A stretch of 64,000 bases of DNA. It comes from Taklimakanibacter deserti. Its GTDB lineage: Bacteria > Pseudomonadota > Alphaproteobacteria > Rhizobiales > Aestuariivirgaceae. The stretch is taken from the NCBI GenBank assembly GCA_003574785.1, contig QORU01000002.1, forward strand, positions 310,001-374,000, in the 5' to 3' direction. The position numbers were made by a program, and so were the translations under genes. Within the stretch, counting starts at the first letter, position 1; each line of letters opens with the position of its first letter. This document shows positions 9,271-17,954 of the stretch, piece by piece. The notes beneath the pieces are model-generated. The model saw only the letters and a program-made list of their open reading frames with translations, was not told where the DNA came from and did no database searches.

Positions 9271-9378
9271 TCAGATGGGGACGGCCAGCATGGCCAAGGG
9301 CGCCGCCGTCGCCACCATGAGCAAGGCGGCCATGATCAGGAACCAATGGACGGGCAAGGTGGCGCGACGAGCGTTCAT
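9271..9378 (-). CDS. Possible 35-residue single-pass membrane peptide
   Basis: A reverse-strand frame of 36 codons reads MNARRATLPVHWFLIMAALL and continues as a hydrophobic stretch ending MLAVPI. It has a short positively charged head (NARR) and one membrane-length segment from about residue 11 to 33, the usual design of small bacterial membrane proteins. No good ribosome binding site precedes it. It could equally be chance coding in GC-rich DNA. It sits alone between the WYL regulator and a small secreted protein gene. Confidence 0.3.
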   Translation of the reverse strand: MNARRATLPVHWFLIMAALLMVATAAPLAMLAVPI

Positions 9379-9424
9379 GGGTCTGGACTGTGTGCTGATT
9401 CTCATTTCGGGAAAATGATTCTTT

Positions 9425-9458
9425 TCAAAGGCTTAGGTCTTGAGATCTAAGCCTTTGA
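9425..9458. other. Perfect 12-bp hairpin, candidate terminator or attenuator
   Basis: TCAAAGGCTTAG (9425-9436) is exactly complementary to CTAAGCCTTTGA (9447-9458). The ten-base loop can extend the stem further (GTCT with AGAT). It lies 12 bases beyond the end of the small secreted protein gene on the minus strand. In that direction the hairpin is followed by AAAAGAATC rather than a T run, and in the plus direction only by TTCAATT, so it is not a textbook intrinsic terminator. Confidence 0.45.
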
Positions 9459-9469
9459 TTCAATTAGCT

Positions 9470-9706
9470 CTAAGGATTGGGGGGTGATGGCGAGGGGGGT
9501 ATGGACGGCCCGCCCGCGACCGGCATCGGCGGATTGGGCTGGACCGGTTGCACCGTCTTGAGCTTCATCTTGACGATATTTTCTTGCGTGATCTGGGGCC
9601 CGTCCTTGGCTTCCTGGGTCAGTTTCGGCGCGGTCTTCTTCTCCGCCGCCGAAGGCCCGGCCAGCGCTGCTGCCAGAAGCAGGACCGCGATTGCCGCACG
9701 GAACAT
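9470..9706 (-). CDS. Small secreted proline-rich protein
   Basis: A 78-residue protein with a clear Sec signal peptide (MFRAAIAVLLLAAALAGPSA, probable cleavage after SAA near residue 21). The short mature region starts EKKTAPKLTQEAKDG and ends in a proline-rich tail (PSIPPSPSPPNP). No family was recognised. GAGAGAGGA lies about seven bases ahead of the ATG, which supports the start. A perfect hairpin follows the stop. It is probably periplasmic or surface-linked, with unknown role. Confidence 0.6.
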   Translation of the reverse strand: MFRAAIAVLLLAAALAGPSAAEKKTAPKLTQEAKDGPQITQENIVKMKLKTVQPVQPNPPMPVAGGPSIPPSPSPPNP

Positions 9707-9835
9707 GGCAAAATCCTCTCTCAGACATCCGGTAGACGCCCCAACTTGGGCCGGAATGTGCCATAGCCCACCTGATCACCGGCTGAGCTAGCTGTTCATC
9801 TGGGATTCATCTGGCCCGACGGCAGTAGCCCCCGC

Positions 9836-10753
9836 TCAGTCCTTCGCCGAAGGCAAAGGCAGGCCGGCCTCGGCGGAATAGACCTTCACCACCGCCGCAT
9901 CGTCCTCGCGGCCCAAGCCCATGGCGGCCGCTTCGGCAAAGAGCCGGTGCGCGGTCGAAGCGATGGGCAAGGGGAAATCGAGAACCCGGCCCGCCTCGAG
10001 CACGATGCCCAGATCCTTCACGAAGATGTCGACCGCCGAGCGCGGCGTGTAGTCGCCCGAAATCATGTGGGGCACCCGGTTCTGGAACATCCAAGAGGAG
10101 CCCGCGGAGTTGGAGATCACCTCATAGAGGAGACTGGGATCGATGCCCGCCTTTATGCCGAGCGCCACCGCCTCCGCCGCAACCGCAATATGGACACCGG
10201 CGAGAAGCTGGTTGATCATCTTCACGCGCGAGCCCGCCCCTGGCGCATCGCCCAGGCGATAGACCTTGGACGCGATCGCGCCGAGAAACGGTTCCGCCTT
10301 CTCGAACGCCGCCGCGGCGCCCGAAGCCATGATGGTCATCTCGCCGGCTTCGGCCTTGGCCGAGCCGCCCGAGACGGGAGCATCGAGCGCCAGCAGGCCT
10401 TTTCCGTTCAGCTGGCGCGCCAGTTCCTCGGCAAAACTCGGCGGCACGGTGGCGCATGAGATCACGAGCGAGCCTTGCGATAGAGCCGCCGCTGCTCCGT
10501 CCGCGCCGAACAGAACCGTCTGCGTCTGCTCGGCATTGACCACGAATGTCAGCACCGCATCGGCCCCTTTGGCCCCCTCGCCGGCCGAGGTGGTCCCAAA
10601 GCCTCCCGCCTCTTTGAGCCGCGTCAGCGCTTCGGGCCGCACATCGACACCGCGCACCTCGATGCCTGCGCGCAGAAGCGAAAGAGCAGCCCCCATCCCC
10701 ATCGAGCCGAGGCCGATGACGCAGGCAACCGGGCGTGGATTTGGAGTCATCAT
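9836..10753 (-). CDS. NAD(P)-dependent beta-hydroxyacid dehydrogenase (3-hydroxyisobutyrate/L-threonate dehydrogenase-like)
   Basis: A 305-residue enzyme. The N-terminal Rossmann motif is VIGLGSMGMGAALSLLRAGI, followed by the family segments DAPVSGGSAKAEAGEMTIMA (substrate loop) and SRVKMINQLLAGVHIA with the catalytic lysine. Members oxidise 3-hydroxyisobutyrate, tartronate semialdehyde or L-threonate; the overall look is closest to LtnD-type enzymes, but none of the usual threonate pathway genes are nearby. The start is the first of two adjacent ATG codons (10748-10753); a longer frame reaches towards the next gene without support. It lies 37 bases downstream of the molybdopterin oxidoreductase, probably in one transcript. 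Confidence 0.82.
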   Translation of the reverse strand: MMTPNPRPVACVIGLGSMGMGAALSLLRAGIEVRGVDVRPEALTRLKEAGGFGTTSAGEGAKGADAVLTFVVNAEQTQTVLFGADGAAAALSQGSLVISCATVPPSFAEELARQLNGKGLLALDAPVSGGSAKAEAGEMTIMASGAAAAFEKAEPFLGAIASKVYRLGDAPGAGSRVKMINQLLAGVHIAVAAEAVALGIKAGIDPSLLYEVISNSAGSSWMFQNRVPHMISGDYTPRSAVDIFVKDLGIVLEAGRVLDFPLPIASTAHRLFAEAAAMGLGREDDAAVVKVYSAEAGLPLPSAKD

Positions 10754-10790
10754 TGAGGCCGCTTCTCGAGTGTTCTTTTGAGGAAGGGAG

Positions 10791-12881
10791 CTAGGCGGGC
10801 CTGAGCCACACCCGGTTGTCATGGAAGGCGCCGCCTGCCGCCGGCGCCGGCTGGTCGCAGCCGGTCAGCGTGTTGATGCCCTTGCCGTCCTCGAAGGCCT
10901 CGTTCGGCCAGATCGATTCCGCGACCAGCACGCCGCGGCGCACGCCGTCGAAGGCCTGGACATGCAAAGTCACGGCGCCCCTGGCGCTGCCGAGACGCAC
11001 CTTGTCGCCATCCTTGATGGCAAGCGAGGCGAGATCGTCCGGATGCGCGAAGACGGTCGGCCGCCCTTCCCTTTTGCGCGAGGATGGCGTCTCGTTGAAG
11101 GTCGAATTGAGGAAGGTGCGCGCCGGGCTGGTCGCGAGCCGGAAGGGATAAGTCTCGGTCGCCTCCTCGATGACGCCCCAATGGTCCGGCATCTGAGGCA
11201 TGTCGTCGACCGGACCATAGGGTCCGATCCCGGCCTTGAACCGCGCCGCTTTCCAATCCGGCTTGAAGCGGAACTTGCCGTCCGGATGGCCGAAGCCGTT
11301 GAGGAAATGCGCGCTCTCGAAATCCTGCTGCACGTCGATCCAGGTCGCCTCGTCGAGGGCTGCAAGATCGGGCCGGTTCGAGTTCTTGAGCGTCCAGTCG
11401 ATGAGCTCGCGCGGGCTCATGGCGAAGCCCGGATGCTCGGCCCCCACCCTTGCGGCCAGATCGGCGATCACCTCGTGATTGTTGCGGCACTCGCCCGGCG
11501 GCTCGATGAGCTTCGCGCCCAGCATGATGTGCTGGTGGCCGCCGCCCTGGTAGAGATCGTCATGCTCGAGGAACATCGTCGCCGGCAGCACGATGTCGGC
11601 GAGTTGCGCCGTCTCGGTCATGAACTGCTCATGCACGCAGGTGAAGAGATCGTCACGCATGAGCCCTTGCCTGACCTTGGTCTGGTCGGGCGCCACGGAA
11701 GCCGGGTTGGTGTTCTGGACGATCATCGCGGTGACCGGCGGGCCGCCCGCCAGGTCATAGGGATCGTTGAGCAGAACCGGACCGATGCGGCATTGATCGA
11801 GCTGGCGGATCGAAGGATCGCGGATATCGAGCCCCTCGATCATGGTCTTGTTCCACTTGTACATGCCGCTGTTCGAGTGGAAGGCGCCGCCGCCTTCATG
11901 CTGCCAGGAGCCCGCGACCGCGGCGATCGCCGTCACCGCATGCATATTGGCGGAACCGTTGCGCGAGCGGGTGAAGCCATAGCCGATGCGCAGATAATTG
12001 CGCTTCGTCTCGCCGATGAGCCTGGCGAAGGCCTCGATCTCGGAGGCCGGGCAGCCGCAAATGGCGGCCGCCCATTCGGGCGTGCGCGCCCTGAGATGCG
12101 CTTCGAATTCGCGCGGCACGTCGGTGTATTTCTCGAGATAGGGCCAGTCGGCATGGCCGTCGCGGAACAGCACATGCATGACGGCGCAAGCGAGGGCGCC
12201 ATCGGTGCCGGGCCTGATGATCATCTTCACATCGGCCTGCTTCATCGTGCCGGTCTCGTAGACATCGACACAGGCGATCTTGGCGCCCCGCGTCTTGCGC
12301 GCGATCGCCGCATGGGTCATCACATTGACCTGGGTGTTCACCGGATTGGTGCCCCAGATCACGATCAGGTCGGATTTCTGCATCTCGCGCGGGTCGGAGC
12401 CGGTCATGCGGCCGCAGCCGGCGAGGTAGCCCGGCCACGACAGCGCCACGCAGAAGGTGTCATAGAGGCCGGAATATTTCTTGGCGTGGCGCAGACGGTT
12501 GATGCCGTCGCGCATCACCAGGCCCATGGTGCCGGCATAGTAGTAAGGCCACACCGATTGCGCGCCATAGCGCTCTTCCGATTTGAGGAAGGCTTGCGTG
12601 ACCTCGCCCATGGCATCATCCCAGGAAAGGCGCTGCCAGTCGCCGGCACCCCGGGCCCCTTTCCGCTTCAAGGGATAGAGCAGGCGGTCGGGATGATGGA
12701 TGCGCTCGGCATAGCGTCCGACCTTCTCGCAGATGACGCCCAGGGTGTAGGAATTGTCTTTCGCGCCACGCACGCGTCCGATCGTATGGGCATCGAGCAG
12801 TTCGACATCGAGAGCGCAGGCCGAGGGGCAGTCATGCGGACAGACCGACCGGCCGATCTTGATATTTGTACGGATGTTCAT
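10791..12881 (-). CDS. Molybdopterin-dependent oxidoreductase with 4Fe-4S cluster
   Basis: A 696-residue enzyme of the DMSO reductase superfamily. Four cysteines for an iron-sulfur cluster are at 14, 18, 22 (SVCPHDCPSAC) and 51 (GVICEKVGRY). Segments such as LIVIWGTNPVNTQVN, EQFMTETAQLADIVLPA and the C-terminal molydopterin dinucleotide domain (FAHPDDLASLAIKDGDKVRL) are typical. No Tat or Sec signal is present, so it is probably cytosolic. The substrate is unknown; formate, biotin sulfoxide or thiosulfate-type reactions all occur in this superfamily. No partner electron-transfer subunit is adjacent. A 13-base palindrome lies eight bases ahead of its start, and no good ribosome binding site is visible there. 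Confidence 0.85.
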   Translation of the reverse strand: MNIRTNIKIGRSVCPHDCPSACALDVELLDAHTIGRVRGAKDNSYTLGVICEKVGRYAERIHHPDRLLYPLKRKGARGAGDWQRLSWDDAMGEVTQAFLKSEERYGAQSVWPYYYAGTMGLVMRDGINRLRHAKKYSGLYDTFCVALSWPGYLAGCGRMTGSDPREMQKSDLIVIWGTNPVNTQVNVMTHAAIARKTRGAKIACVDVYETGTMKQADVKMIIRPGTDGALACAVMHVLFRDGHADWPYLEKYTDVPREFEAHLRARTPEWAAAICGCPASEIEAFARLIGETKRNYLRIGYGFTRSRNGSANMHAVTAIAAVAGSWQHEGGGAFHSNSGMYKWNKTMIEGLDIRDPSIRQLDQCRIGPVLLNDPYDLAGGPPVTAMIVQNTNPASVAPDQTKVRQGLMRDDLFTCVHEQFMTETAQLADIVLPATMFLEHDDLYQGGGHQHIMLGAKLIEPPGECRNNHEVIADLAARVGAEHPGFAMSPRELIDWTLKNSNRPDLAALDEATWIDVQQDFESAHFLNGFGHPDGKFRFKPDWKAARFKAGIGPYGPVDDMPQMPDHWGVIEEATETYPFRLATSPARTFLNSTFNETPSSRKREGRPTVFAHPDDLASLAIKDGDKVRLGSARGAVTLHVQAFDGVRRGVLVAESIWPNEAFEDGKGINTLTGCDQPAPAAGGAFHDNRVWLRPA

Positions 12882-12888
12882 GGTGCTA

Positions 12889-12901
12889 GTTTAGGCTAAA
12901 C
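12889..12901. promoter_or_regulatory. Palindrome between the molybdopterin oxidoreductase and rRNA/tRNA methyltransferase genes
   Basis: GTTTAGGCTAAAC has perfect 6-base arms around one base. A partial copy, GTTTAGG, recurs at 12912-12918, 23 bases further on. The site lies in the 66-base divergent intergenic region, 7 bases from the oxidoreductase start, where a bound protein would block transcription or translation. The regulator is unknown. Confidence 0.4.
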
Positions 12902-12947
12902 GATTCCAAATGTTTAGGGTGACAATGACGGGGACAATCCGGAGGGG

Positions 12948-13715
12948 ATGAGCCAGGCCTTGGAGACCATCACCAGCGCGCAAAACCCGGCGATCAAGGC
13001 CATTCGCGCCCTTGAGTTGAAGAAGAACCGCCAGGATACCGGGCTGTTCGTCGCCGAGGGCCTAAGGGCGCTCGAGCGGGCGCGACAGGCGGGGATCGCG
13101 GCCGACACCGTCGTCTCGGTCGCAACGCCCAAGGATTGGGGCCAGGCCCGCACCATCAGGGTGTCGGAAGCCGTGATGGCGCGGCTCAGCGGGCAGAACA
13201 ATCCCACTGGCCTCATCGGCGTCTTCAAGCAGTCCGCCATCCTCTCCGATTTCGCGCCCGGTCCGGATGACGTTGCGATCGCCCTCGAATACATCCGCGA
13301 TCCCGGCAATCTCGGCACGATCATCCGCACCGCGGACGCCGTCTCGGTACGCCATGTCGCGCTCGTGGGCGAGACCTGCGATCCCTTTTCGCCGGAAGCG
13401 GTGCGCGCCAGCATGGGCTCGCTCTTCGGCGTGAAGCTCAGCCGGATGACGGCGAAGCAATTCCAAGCTCCCCTTGCCGAGTGGCCAGGGGAGATCGTCG
13501 CCACCGCCGCCCAGGCCGCAGCGGATTATCGTCGCACCTATGCCCGGCCCACTTTGCTGCTGATGGGCAGCGAGGGCAGCGGCCTTTCGGCCACGCTCGC
13601 CGCACAAGCGAATGTGTCGGTGCGCATTCCCATGTCCGGGGGTGCCGAATCGCTCAATGTCGCCACCGCTTCAGCTCTCATGCTCTACGAGGTCAAACGG
13701 TCCGAGCTGCGCTAG
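12948..13715 (+). CDS. SpoU (TrmH) family RNA 2'-O-methyltransferase
   Basis: A 255-residue protein with a substrate-binding N-terminal domain (residues 1-95) and a SpoU methyltransferase domain. The three SpoU motifs are present: IRDPGNLGTIIRTADA near 120-135, LLMGSEGSGLS near 204, and RIPMSGGAESLNVATASALM near 228. Such enzymes form a trefoil knot, dimerise, and methylate ribose in tRNA or 23S rRNA using S-adenosylmethionine. The exact target nucleotide cannot be assigned. It is divergent from the molybdopterin gene and upstream of the bicupin gene. Confidence 0.9.
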   Translation: MSQALETITSAQNPAIKAIRALELKKNRQDTGLFVAEGLRALERARQAGIAADTVVSVATPKDWGQARTIRVSEAVMARLSGQNNPTGLIGVFKQSAILSDFAPGPDDVAIALEYIRDPGNLGTIIRTADAVSVRHVALVGETCDPFSPEAVRASMGSLFGVKLSRMTAKQFQAPLAEWPGEIVATAAQAAADYRRTYARPTLLLMGSEGSGLSATLAAQANVSVRIPMSGGAESLNVATASALMLYEVKRSELR

Positions 13716-13798
13716 GATCCGGGGCATGAATTCATCAGCGCGCAACAAAATCCGAATTTGATGTGCGTCAAGATCAACCAGCAAGCAAGGAGATTGGC

Positions 13799-14983
13799 AT
13801 GCCTACCAGCTTCAATGTTCCCCGGCGAGACGTTCTGGTGGCAAGCGCAGCATTCGCCGCGGCGGCTGTGGCAACAGCGAAGCCCGCCGTTGCCGGCGAT
13901 CCGAGCTTCATGAACAACGTCCCTGATCCTCTGCTTGCGGACAAGGAACTGCCGACGTTCAAGTTCGCTCTCGAGAAGTCGCAAGGAAAGGTCATCGGCA
14001 ACAGTTTTGGGAAGGAGGCGACGGTCACCCAACTGCCGATTTCCAAGGGCATCGCCGGCGTCTCCATGCGCATCGAGCCTGGGGCGATGCGGGAGCTTCA
14101 CTGGCACGCCACCGCGGCCGAATGGGCTTTCGTCATCGAGGGCCGCGTTCGGACCACTGTCATTGATCCGCAGGGCAACGCCGAGACGAATGATTTCGAT
14201 GTCGGCGACGTCTGGTACTTCCCCCGCGGACACGGTCACATGCTCGAATGTCTCGGTGCGACGCCCTGCCAATTCATTCTCATTTTCGACAATGGATACT
14301 TCTCCGAGTTCGGCACGTTCAGCGTCAGCGACTGGATCGCTCATGCGCCAAAGCCACTGCTCGCAAAAAACTTCGGCCTGCCGGAGGAAACGTTCGATAC
14401 GTTCCCCAAGGGGGAGGTATACTTCGCCCAAGGCGCTGTGCCGCCCGAACAACCAGCGGAGCCGCTGCAAGGGTGGAAGCTGCCGCCGGAAACGCATAAG
14501 TATCGTCTCCTCGCCCAGGCGCCCCACAGGGTCTATGCGGGCGGCCGCGAGTGGCGGGTCGATTCCGCGCGGTTTCCGATCTCGAAGACGATCACCGGCG
14601 TGATCCTCGACCTCGAGCCGGGGGCATTAAGAGAGTTGCACTGGCACCCGAACGCCGACGAATGGCAGTACATCGTCGATGGCCAGGTGAGCGTCACCCT
14701 GTTCGGCTCGGGCGGGAGATTCCGTGTCGAGACGCTGGAGAAAGGCGACGTCGGCTACATTCCGCAAGGATACGGGCATTCGATTGAAAATGTGGGCGAC
14801 AAGCCCGCCCGCATCCTGATCGGGCTCAACACCGGCATCTACGAAGCGATCGACCTGTCGCAGTGGATTGCGGGCAACCCGGCTGATGTCCTGGCCACCA
14901 ACTTCGGACAGCCACAAGACCTGTTTGCCAAATTCCCCAACCACGACGTGTTCCTCGCCGGCCCGAAGGACGCCAGCAAATAG
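13799..14983 (+). CDS. Tat-exported bicupin of the oxalate decarboxylase type
   Basis: A 394-residue protein. Residues 1-33 look like a Tat signal (VPRRDVLVASAAFAAAAVAT, cut after VAG). Two cupin domains follow with manganese ligands H101, H103, E108, H147 and H281, H283, E288, H327 (RELHWHATAAEW, RELHWHPNADEW). The segment DWIAHAPKPLLAKNFG is very close to Bacillus OxdC. Oxalate decarboxylase splits oxalate to formate and carbon dioxide. The lid over the domain I site reads SEFGT (169-173), whereas OxdC has SENST, so the glutamate is kept but the flanks differ. AAGGAG precedes the ATG by six bases, favouring 13799 over a GTG at 13763. Confidence 0.85.
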   Translation: MPTSFNVPRRDVLVASAAFAAAAVATAKPAVAGDPSFMNNVPDPLLADKELPTFKFALEKSQGKVIGNSFGKEATVTQLPISKGIAGVSMRIEPGAMRELHWHATAAEWAFVIEGRVRTTVIDPQGNAETNDFDVGDVWYFPRGHGHMLECLGATPCQFILIFDNGYFSEFGTFSVSDWIAHAPKPLLAKNFGLPEETFDTFPKGEVYFAQGAVPPEQPAEPLQGWKLPPETHKYRLLAQAPHRVYAGGREWRVDSARFPISKTITGVILDLEPGALRELHWHPNADEWQYIVDGQVSVTLFGSGGRFRVETLEKGDVGYIPQGYGHSIENVGDKPARILIGLNTGIYEAIDLSQWIAGNPADVLATNFGQPQDLFAKFPNHDVFLAGPKDASK

Positions 14984-15006
14984 GATCACCGGGTTCACGG
15001 GCTGGC

Positions 15007-15324
15007 TCAGGGGCAGTCGCTGTCGACCGTGAAGCGCCGCTTGATCCAGCCCTTGGTGACCTTGTCGCCATTGTAGTGCGACACCTTGCACCAGCGTGAG
15101 CGCGGCGCCGCCGATTTCGGCACGCAAGGGCCATCAAGATGGATGATGCCGTGATTGCCGGGCGGCAGCACATCGACGATCGGATGGGACGTGCCCGGGC
15201 CTCCGCGCATATTGAGCACGTCATTGGCCGCGACATTGGTGACGATCAGGCAACCCGGCCCCGACGTGGCATGCGCGGCACCTGCCGTCAGCATCAGGCA
15301 CGCCGCGATCAGAAATATTCGCAT
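15007..15324 (-). CDS. Small secreted SH3-domain-like protein
   Basis: A 105-residue protein with a Sec signal peptide (MRIFLIAACLMLTAGAAHAT). The mature part contains NDVLNMRGGPGTSHPIVDVL followed by RSRWCKVSHYNGDKVTKGWI, the pattern of a bacterial SH3 (SH3_3) domain. Cysteines near residues 25, 67, 79 and 104 could form disulfides. Such domains often bind cell-wall peptides. It is convergent with the bicupin gene (23 bases apart), with no evident terminator between them. Confidence 0.7.
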   Translation of the reverse strand: MRIFLIAACLMLTAGAAHATSGPGCLIVTNVAANDVLNMRGGPGTSHPIVDVLPPGNHGIIHLDGPCVPKSAAPRSRWCKVSHYNGDKVTKGWIKRRFTVDSDCP

Positions 15325-15507
15325 CGTCTCCTCCCTCTTTGCGATAAGACTAGCCGCTTCCGCGCTATTTCCGAAGGTGAGCCTATTTCACCACACTTCC
15401 ACGAATTCGTCCTTGTTTTCGGCACAAGGAGGGTAAACACCCCTCACCCTCTCTTGCCCGGACAGGGGCGGGAAGATTAGGTTTGGCGAAGGATCGAGGA
15501 GGATTTG
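15325..15507. other. Intergenic region upstream of the flavoprotein gene
   Basis: This 183-base stretch separates the divergent SH3 and flavoprotein genes and should hold both promoters. Around 15430-15475 is a C-rich then G-rich stretch (CCCTCACCCTCTCTTGCCC, then CAGGGGCGGGAAG) that looks like a decayed rhizobial intergenic repeat. The only firm signal is the AGGAGG ribosome binding site at 15497-15502. Confidence 0.35.
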
Positions 15508-17928
15508 ATGAAATCGCATGCGCGGGTGGTGATCGTTGGCGGCGGCATCATGGGGGTAGGCCTCCTCTATCACCTGGCGCTTGAAGGCTGGAGCGACATC
15601 GTCCTCATCGAAAAGGGCGAGCTCACCTCGGGCTCGACCTGGCATGCGGCCGGCCAGTGCCCGCATTTCAACGGCTCTCTCAACATGACCAAGGTGCATG
15701 TCTATGGCACCGAGCTCTATCCCAAGCTGGAACAGCTCACCGGCCAAGCCGTCTCCTGGCATGGCTGCGGCGGCTTGCGCCTGGCCCAGACCGATGAGGA
15801 GCTGAACTGGCTCAAATATGTCGAGGGCATCTCCAAGCTCGGCGGCTATGAAGGCGAGATCATCGGCCCCGACGAGATCAAGAAATACCACCCCTTCCTC
15901 GAGACCTTCGGCCTCAAGGCCGCCTTCCGCACCGTGACCGATGGCCATGTGGCGCCGGCCGATGTGACCAATGCCATGGCCGCGGGGGCGCGCAAGCTCG
16001 GCGCAGAAATCTACCGCCGCACCCTCGTCACCGACATCAAGCAGCTCAAGAGCGGCGAATGGCAGGTGATCACCGACAAAGGCACCATCACCTGCGAGCA
16101 CGTGGTGAATTCCGCCGGCTCCTATTGCGACGTGGTCGGCGCCTGGACCGGACACAATGTGCCGATCGCCAACATGCTGCATCACTACATGATCACCGAG
16201 CCTCTGCAGGAGCTCATCGATCTCGAGATGGAATTGCCGGTGGTGCGCGATCCCTATTCGCATGCCTATTTGCGCGAGGAGACGAACGGGATCCTGGTCG
16301 GTCCCTATGAGACCGAGACCGCGCATGTGTGCTGGGACGGCGAGCCCCCCGCCTGGGATTTCGAGAGCGAGCTCATCGCCCCCGAGCTCGACCGCCTGAC
16401 CCCCTGGCTCGAACGCGCCACCGAGCGCCTGCCGCTCTTCGCCAAGGCGGGCCTCAAATCGATCATCTCCGGCGCCATCACCCACACGCCGGACGGCGTC
16501 TATCTCTCAGGCCCTGCCCCCGGCCCCAGGAATTACTGGATGCATTGCGGCGCCTCGATCGGCATCTGCCAGGGCGGCGGCGCCGGCAAATATTTGGCGC
16601 AGTGGATGGTGCACGGCCAGGCCGAGATCAACATGCGCGAATTCGATCCGCGCCGCTTCGGCAATTGGGCGAGCAAGGATTACACCGCCGAAGTGTCGAT
16701 CGCCGACTATCACCATATGTATTACTGCTACAAGCCGGCCGAGCAGCATGAAGTCGGCCGAAACCTGCGCAAATCCGCGCTGCATGAGAAGCTCAAGGCC
16801 GAGGGCGCGCAATTCGCGCAAATCTTTGGCTGGGAGCGCGCCCGCTGGTTCGACAAGACCGGCAAGGGCGAGGACTTCTCCTATCGCCGCTCGAACTGGT
16901 GGGAAGCGGTGAAGCAAGAGGCGCTCGCGGTGCGCGAGAAGGTCGGGCTCATGGATCTTTCGACCTTCGCCAAATTCGAGGTCGCAGGCGCCGATGCCTA
17001 CGCCTTCCTCGACCGCATCTGCGCCAACAAGATCCCCAAGACGGGCGGCATCATCCTGGGCCATCTCCTCAACGACAATGGCTTCATCGAATCCGAGATC
17101 ACCGTCACGCGGCTCGCCGATGACAGGTTCTATGTCCTCTCGGCCGCGGCCGCTCAGCTCTATGACCTCGATCAGCTGCGCTGGCGGATCAAACCCGGCG
17201 AGCGCGTCGAAGTGAAGGACGTTACCGACGATTATGGCGTGCTGGTGCTCGCGGGTCCCAAGGCTCGCGATGTGCTCGCCCAGTGCACCAGAACCAATTT
17301 GGACAATGCCGCTTTCCGCTGGCTGACGGCGCAGGAGATCGAGGTCGCCAGCGTCAAAGGGGTACGGGCGTTGCGCGTCAATTATGTCGGCGAGCTCGGC
17401 TGGGAACTGCACACGCCGATGGCGGACATGCCATTCGTCTTCGATGCCTTGATGAAGGCCGGCGCCACGCACGGCATCCGACTCTTCGGCACTTATGCGA
17501 TGAATTCCTTGCGCATGGAAAAGGCCTATCGCGGCTGGGGCTCGGAGCTCACCAGTGAGATCGACATGTTCGAAGGCGCGATGGAGCGCTTCATCCGTCT
17601 CGACAAGCCCGATTTCATCGGCCGGACCGCCAGCCTGAACCGCAAGCAACAAGGCGAGCGGATCAAGCTCACCTACATGGCGGTCGAGGCCGGCGACAAT
17701 GACTGCCGCGGTAACGAGCCGGTCTATCTCAATGGCAAGGTCGTCGGCCTCACCACATCGGGGGGTTACGGCTTTGCCGTCAACAAGTCGCTGGCCTTCG
17801 CCTATGTCGAGCCCCGTCTCGCCAAGGCCGGCCAGGGCTTCGAAATCCTCTTGCTCGGCGAGCGGAAAAAGGCCCAAATCATCGCCGAACCAGCCTGGGA
17901 TGAGACGAATTCACGACTGAAAGGATAG
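15508..17928 (+). CDS. Dimethylglycine/sarcosine dehydrogenase-like FAD oxidoreductase fused to a GcvT domain
   Basis: An 806-residue two-part enzyme. The N-terminal half is a D-amino-acid-oxidase fold with VVIVGGGIMGVGLLYHLALEG and GSTWHAAGQ; the histidine near residue 46 is the covalent FAD attachment site in dimethylglycine dehydrogenases. The C-terminal half from about 440 is a glycine cleavage T-type aminomethyltransferase (VGLMDLSTFAKFEVAGADAY, RVNYVGELGWELH, MEKAYRGWGSEL). Known relatives oxidise N-methylated glycines and pass formaldehyde to tetrahydrofolate. AGGAGG five bases before the ATG supports 15508 over an adjacent TTG. No glycine betaine genes lie alongside, so the exact substrate stays open. 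Confidence 0.88.
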   Translation: MKSHARVVIVGGGIMGVGLLYHLALEGWSDIVLIEKGELTSGSTWHAAGQCPHFNGSLNMTKVHVYGTELYPKLEQLTGQAVSWHGCGGLRLAQTDEELNWLKYVEGISKLGGYEGEIIGPDEIKKYHPFLETFGLKAAFRTVTDGHVAPADVTNAMAAGARKLGAEIYRRTLVTDIKQLKSGEWQVITDKGTITCEHVVNSAGSYCDVVGAWTGHNVPIANMLHHYMITEPLQELIDLEMELPVVRDPYSHAYLREETNGILVGPYETETAHVCWDGEPPAWDFESELIAPELDRLTPWLERATERLPLFAKAGLKSIISGAITHTPDGVYLSGPAPGPRNYWMHCGASIGICQGGGAGKYLAQWMVHGQAEINMREFDPRRFGNWASKDYTAEVSIADYHHMYYCYKPAEQHEVGRNLRKSALHEKLKAEGAQFAQIFGWERARWFDKTGKGEDFSYRRSNWWEAVKQEALAVREKVGLMDLSTFAKFEVAGADAYAFLDRICANKIPKTGGIILGHLLNDNGFIESEITVTRLADDRFYVLSAAAAQLYDLDQLRWRIKPGERVEVKDVTDDYGVLVLAGPKARDVLAQCTRTNLDNAAFRWLTAQEIEVASVKGVRALRVNYVGELGWELHTPMADMPFVFDALMKAGATHGIRLFGTYAMNSLRMEKAYRGWGSELTSEIDMFEGAMERFIRLDKPDFIGRTASLNRKQQGERIKLTYMAVEAGDNDCRGNEPVYLNGKVVGLTTSGGYGFAVNKSLAFAYVEPRLAKAGQGFEILLLGERKKAQIIAEPAWDETNSRLKG

Positions 17929-17954
17929 CGGGGGCGCGAAGGGACGGCGGCGGC

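Noticed and set aside
9209..9418. A 69-codon plus-strand frame upstream of the WYL regulator
   Set aside because: There is no ribosome binding site and no family features; the opposite-strand small membrane peptide is at least as plausible, and neither is strong.
10821..12899. A 692-codon open frame on the plus strand opposite the molybdopterin oxidoreductase gene
   Set aside because: It is the mirror of a well-supported gene in GC-rich DNA. Its translation is low-complexity, with no recognisable motif and no ribosome binding site.
16507..17877. A 456-codon minus-strand frame opposite the dimethylglycine dehydrogenase-like gene
   Set aside because: The opposite strand encodes a convincing two-domain enzyme; this frame has no start signal or motif.
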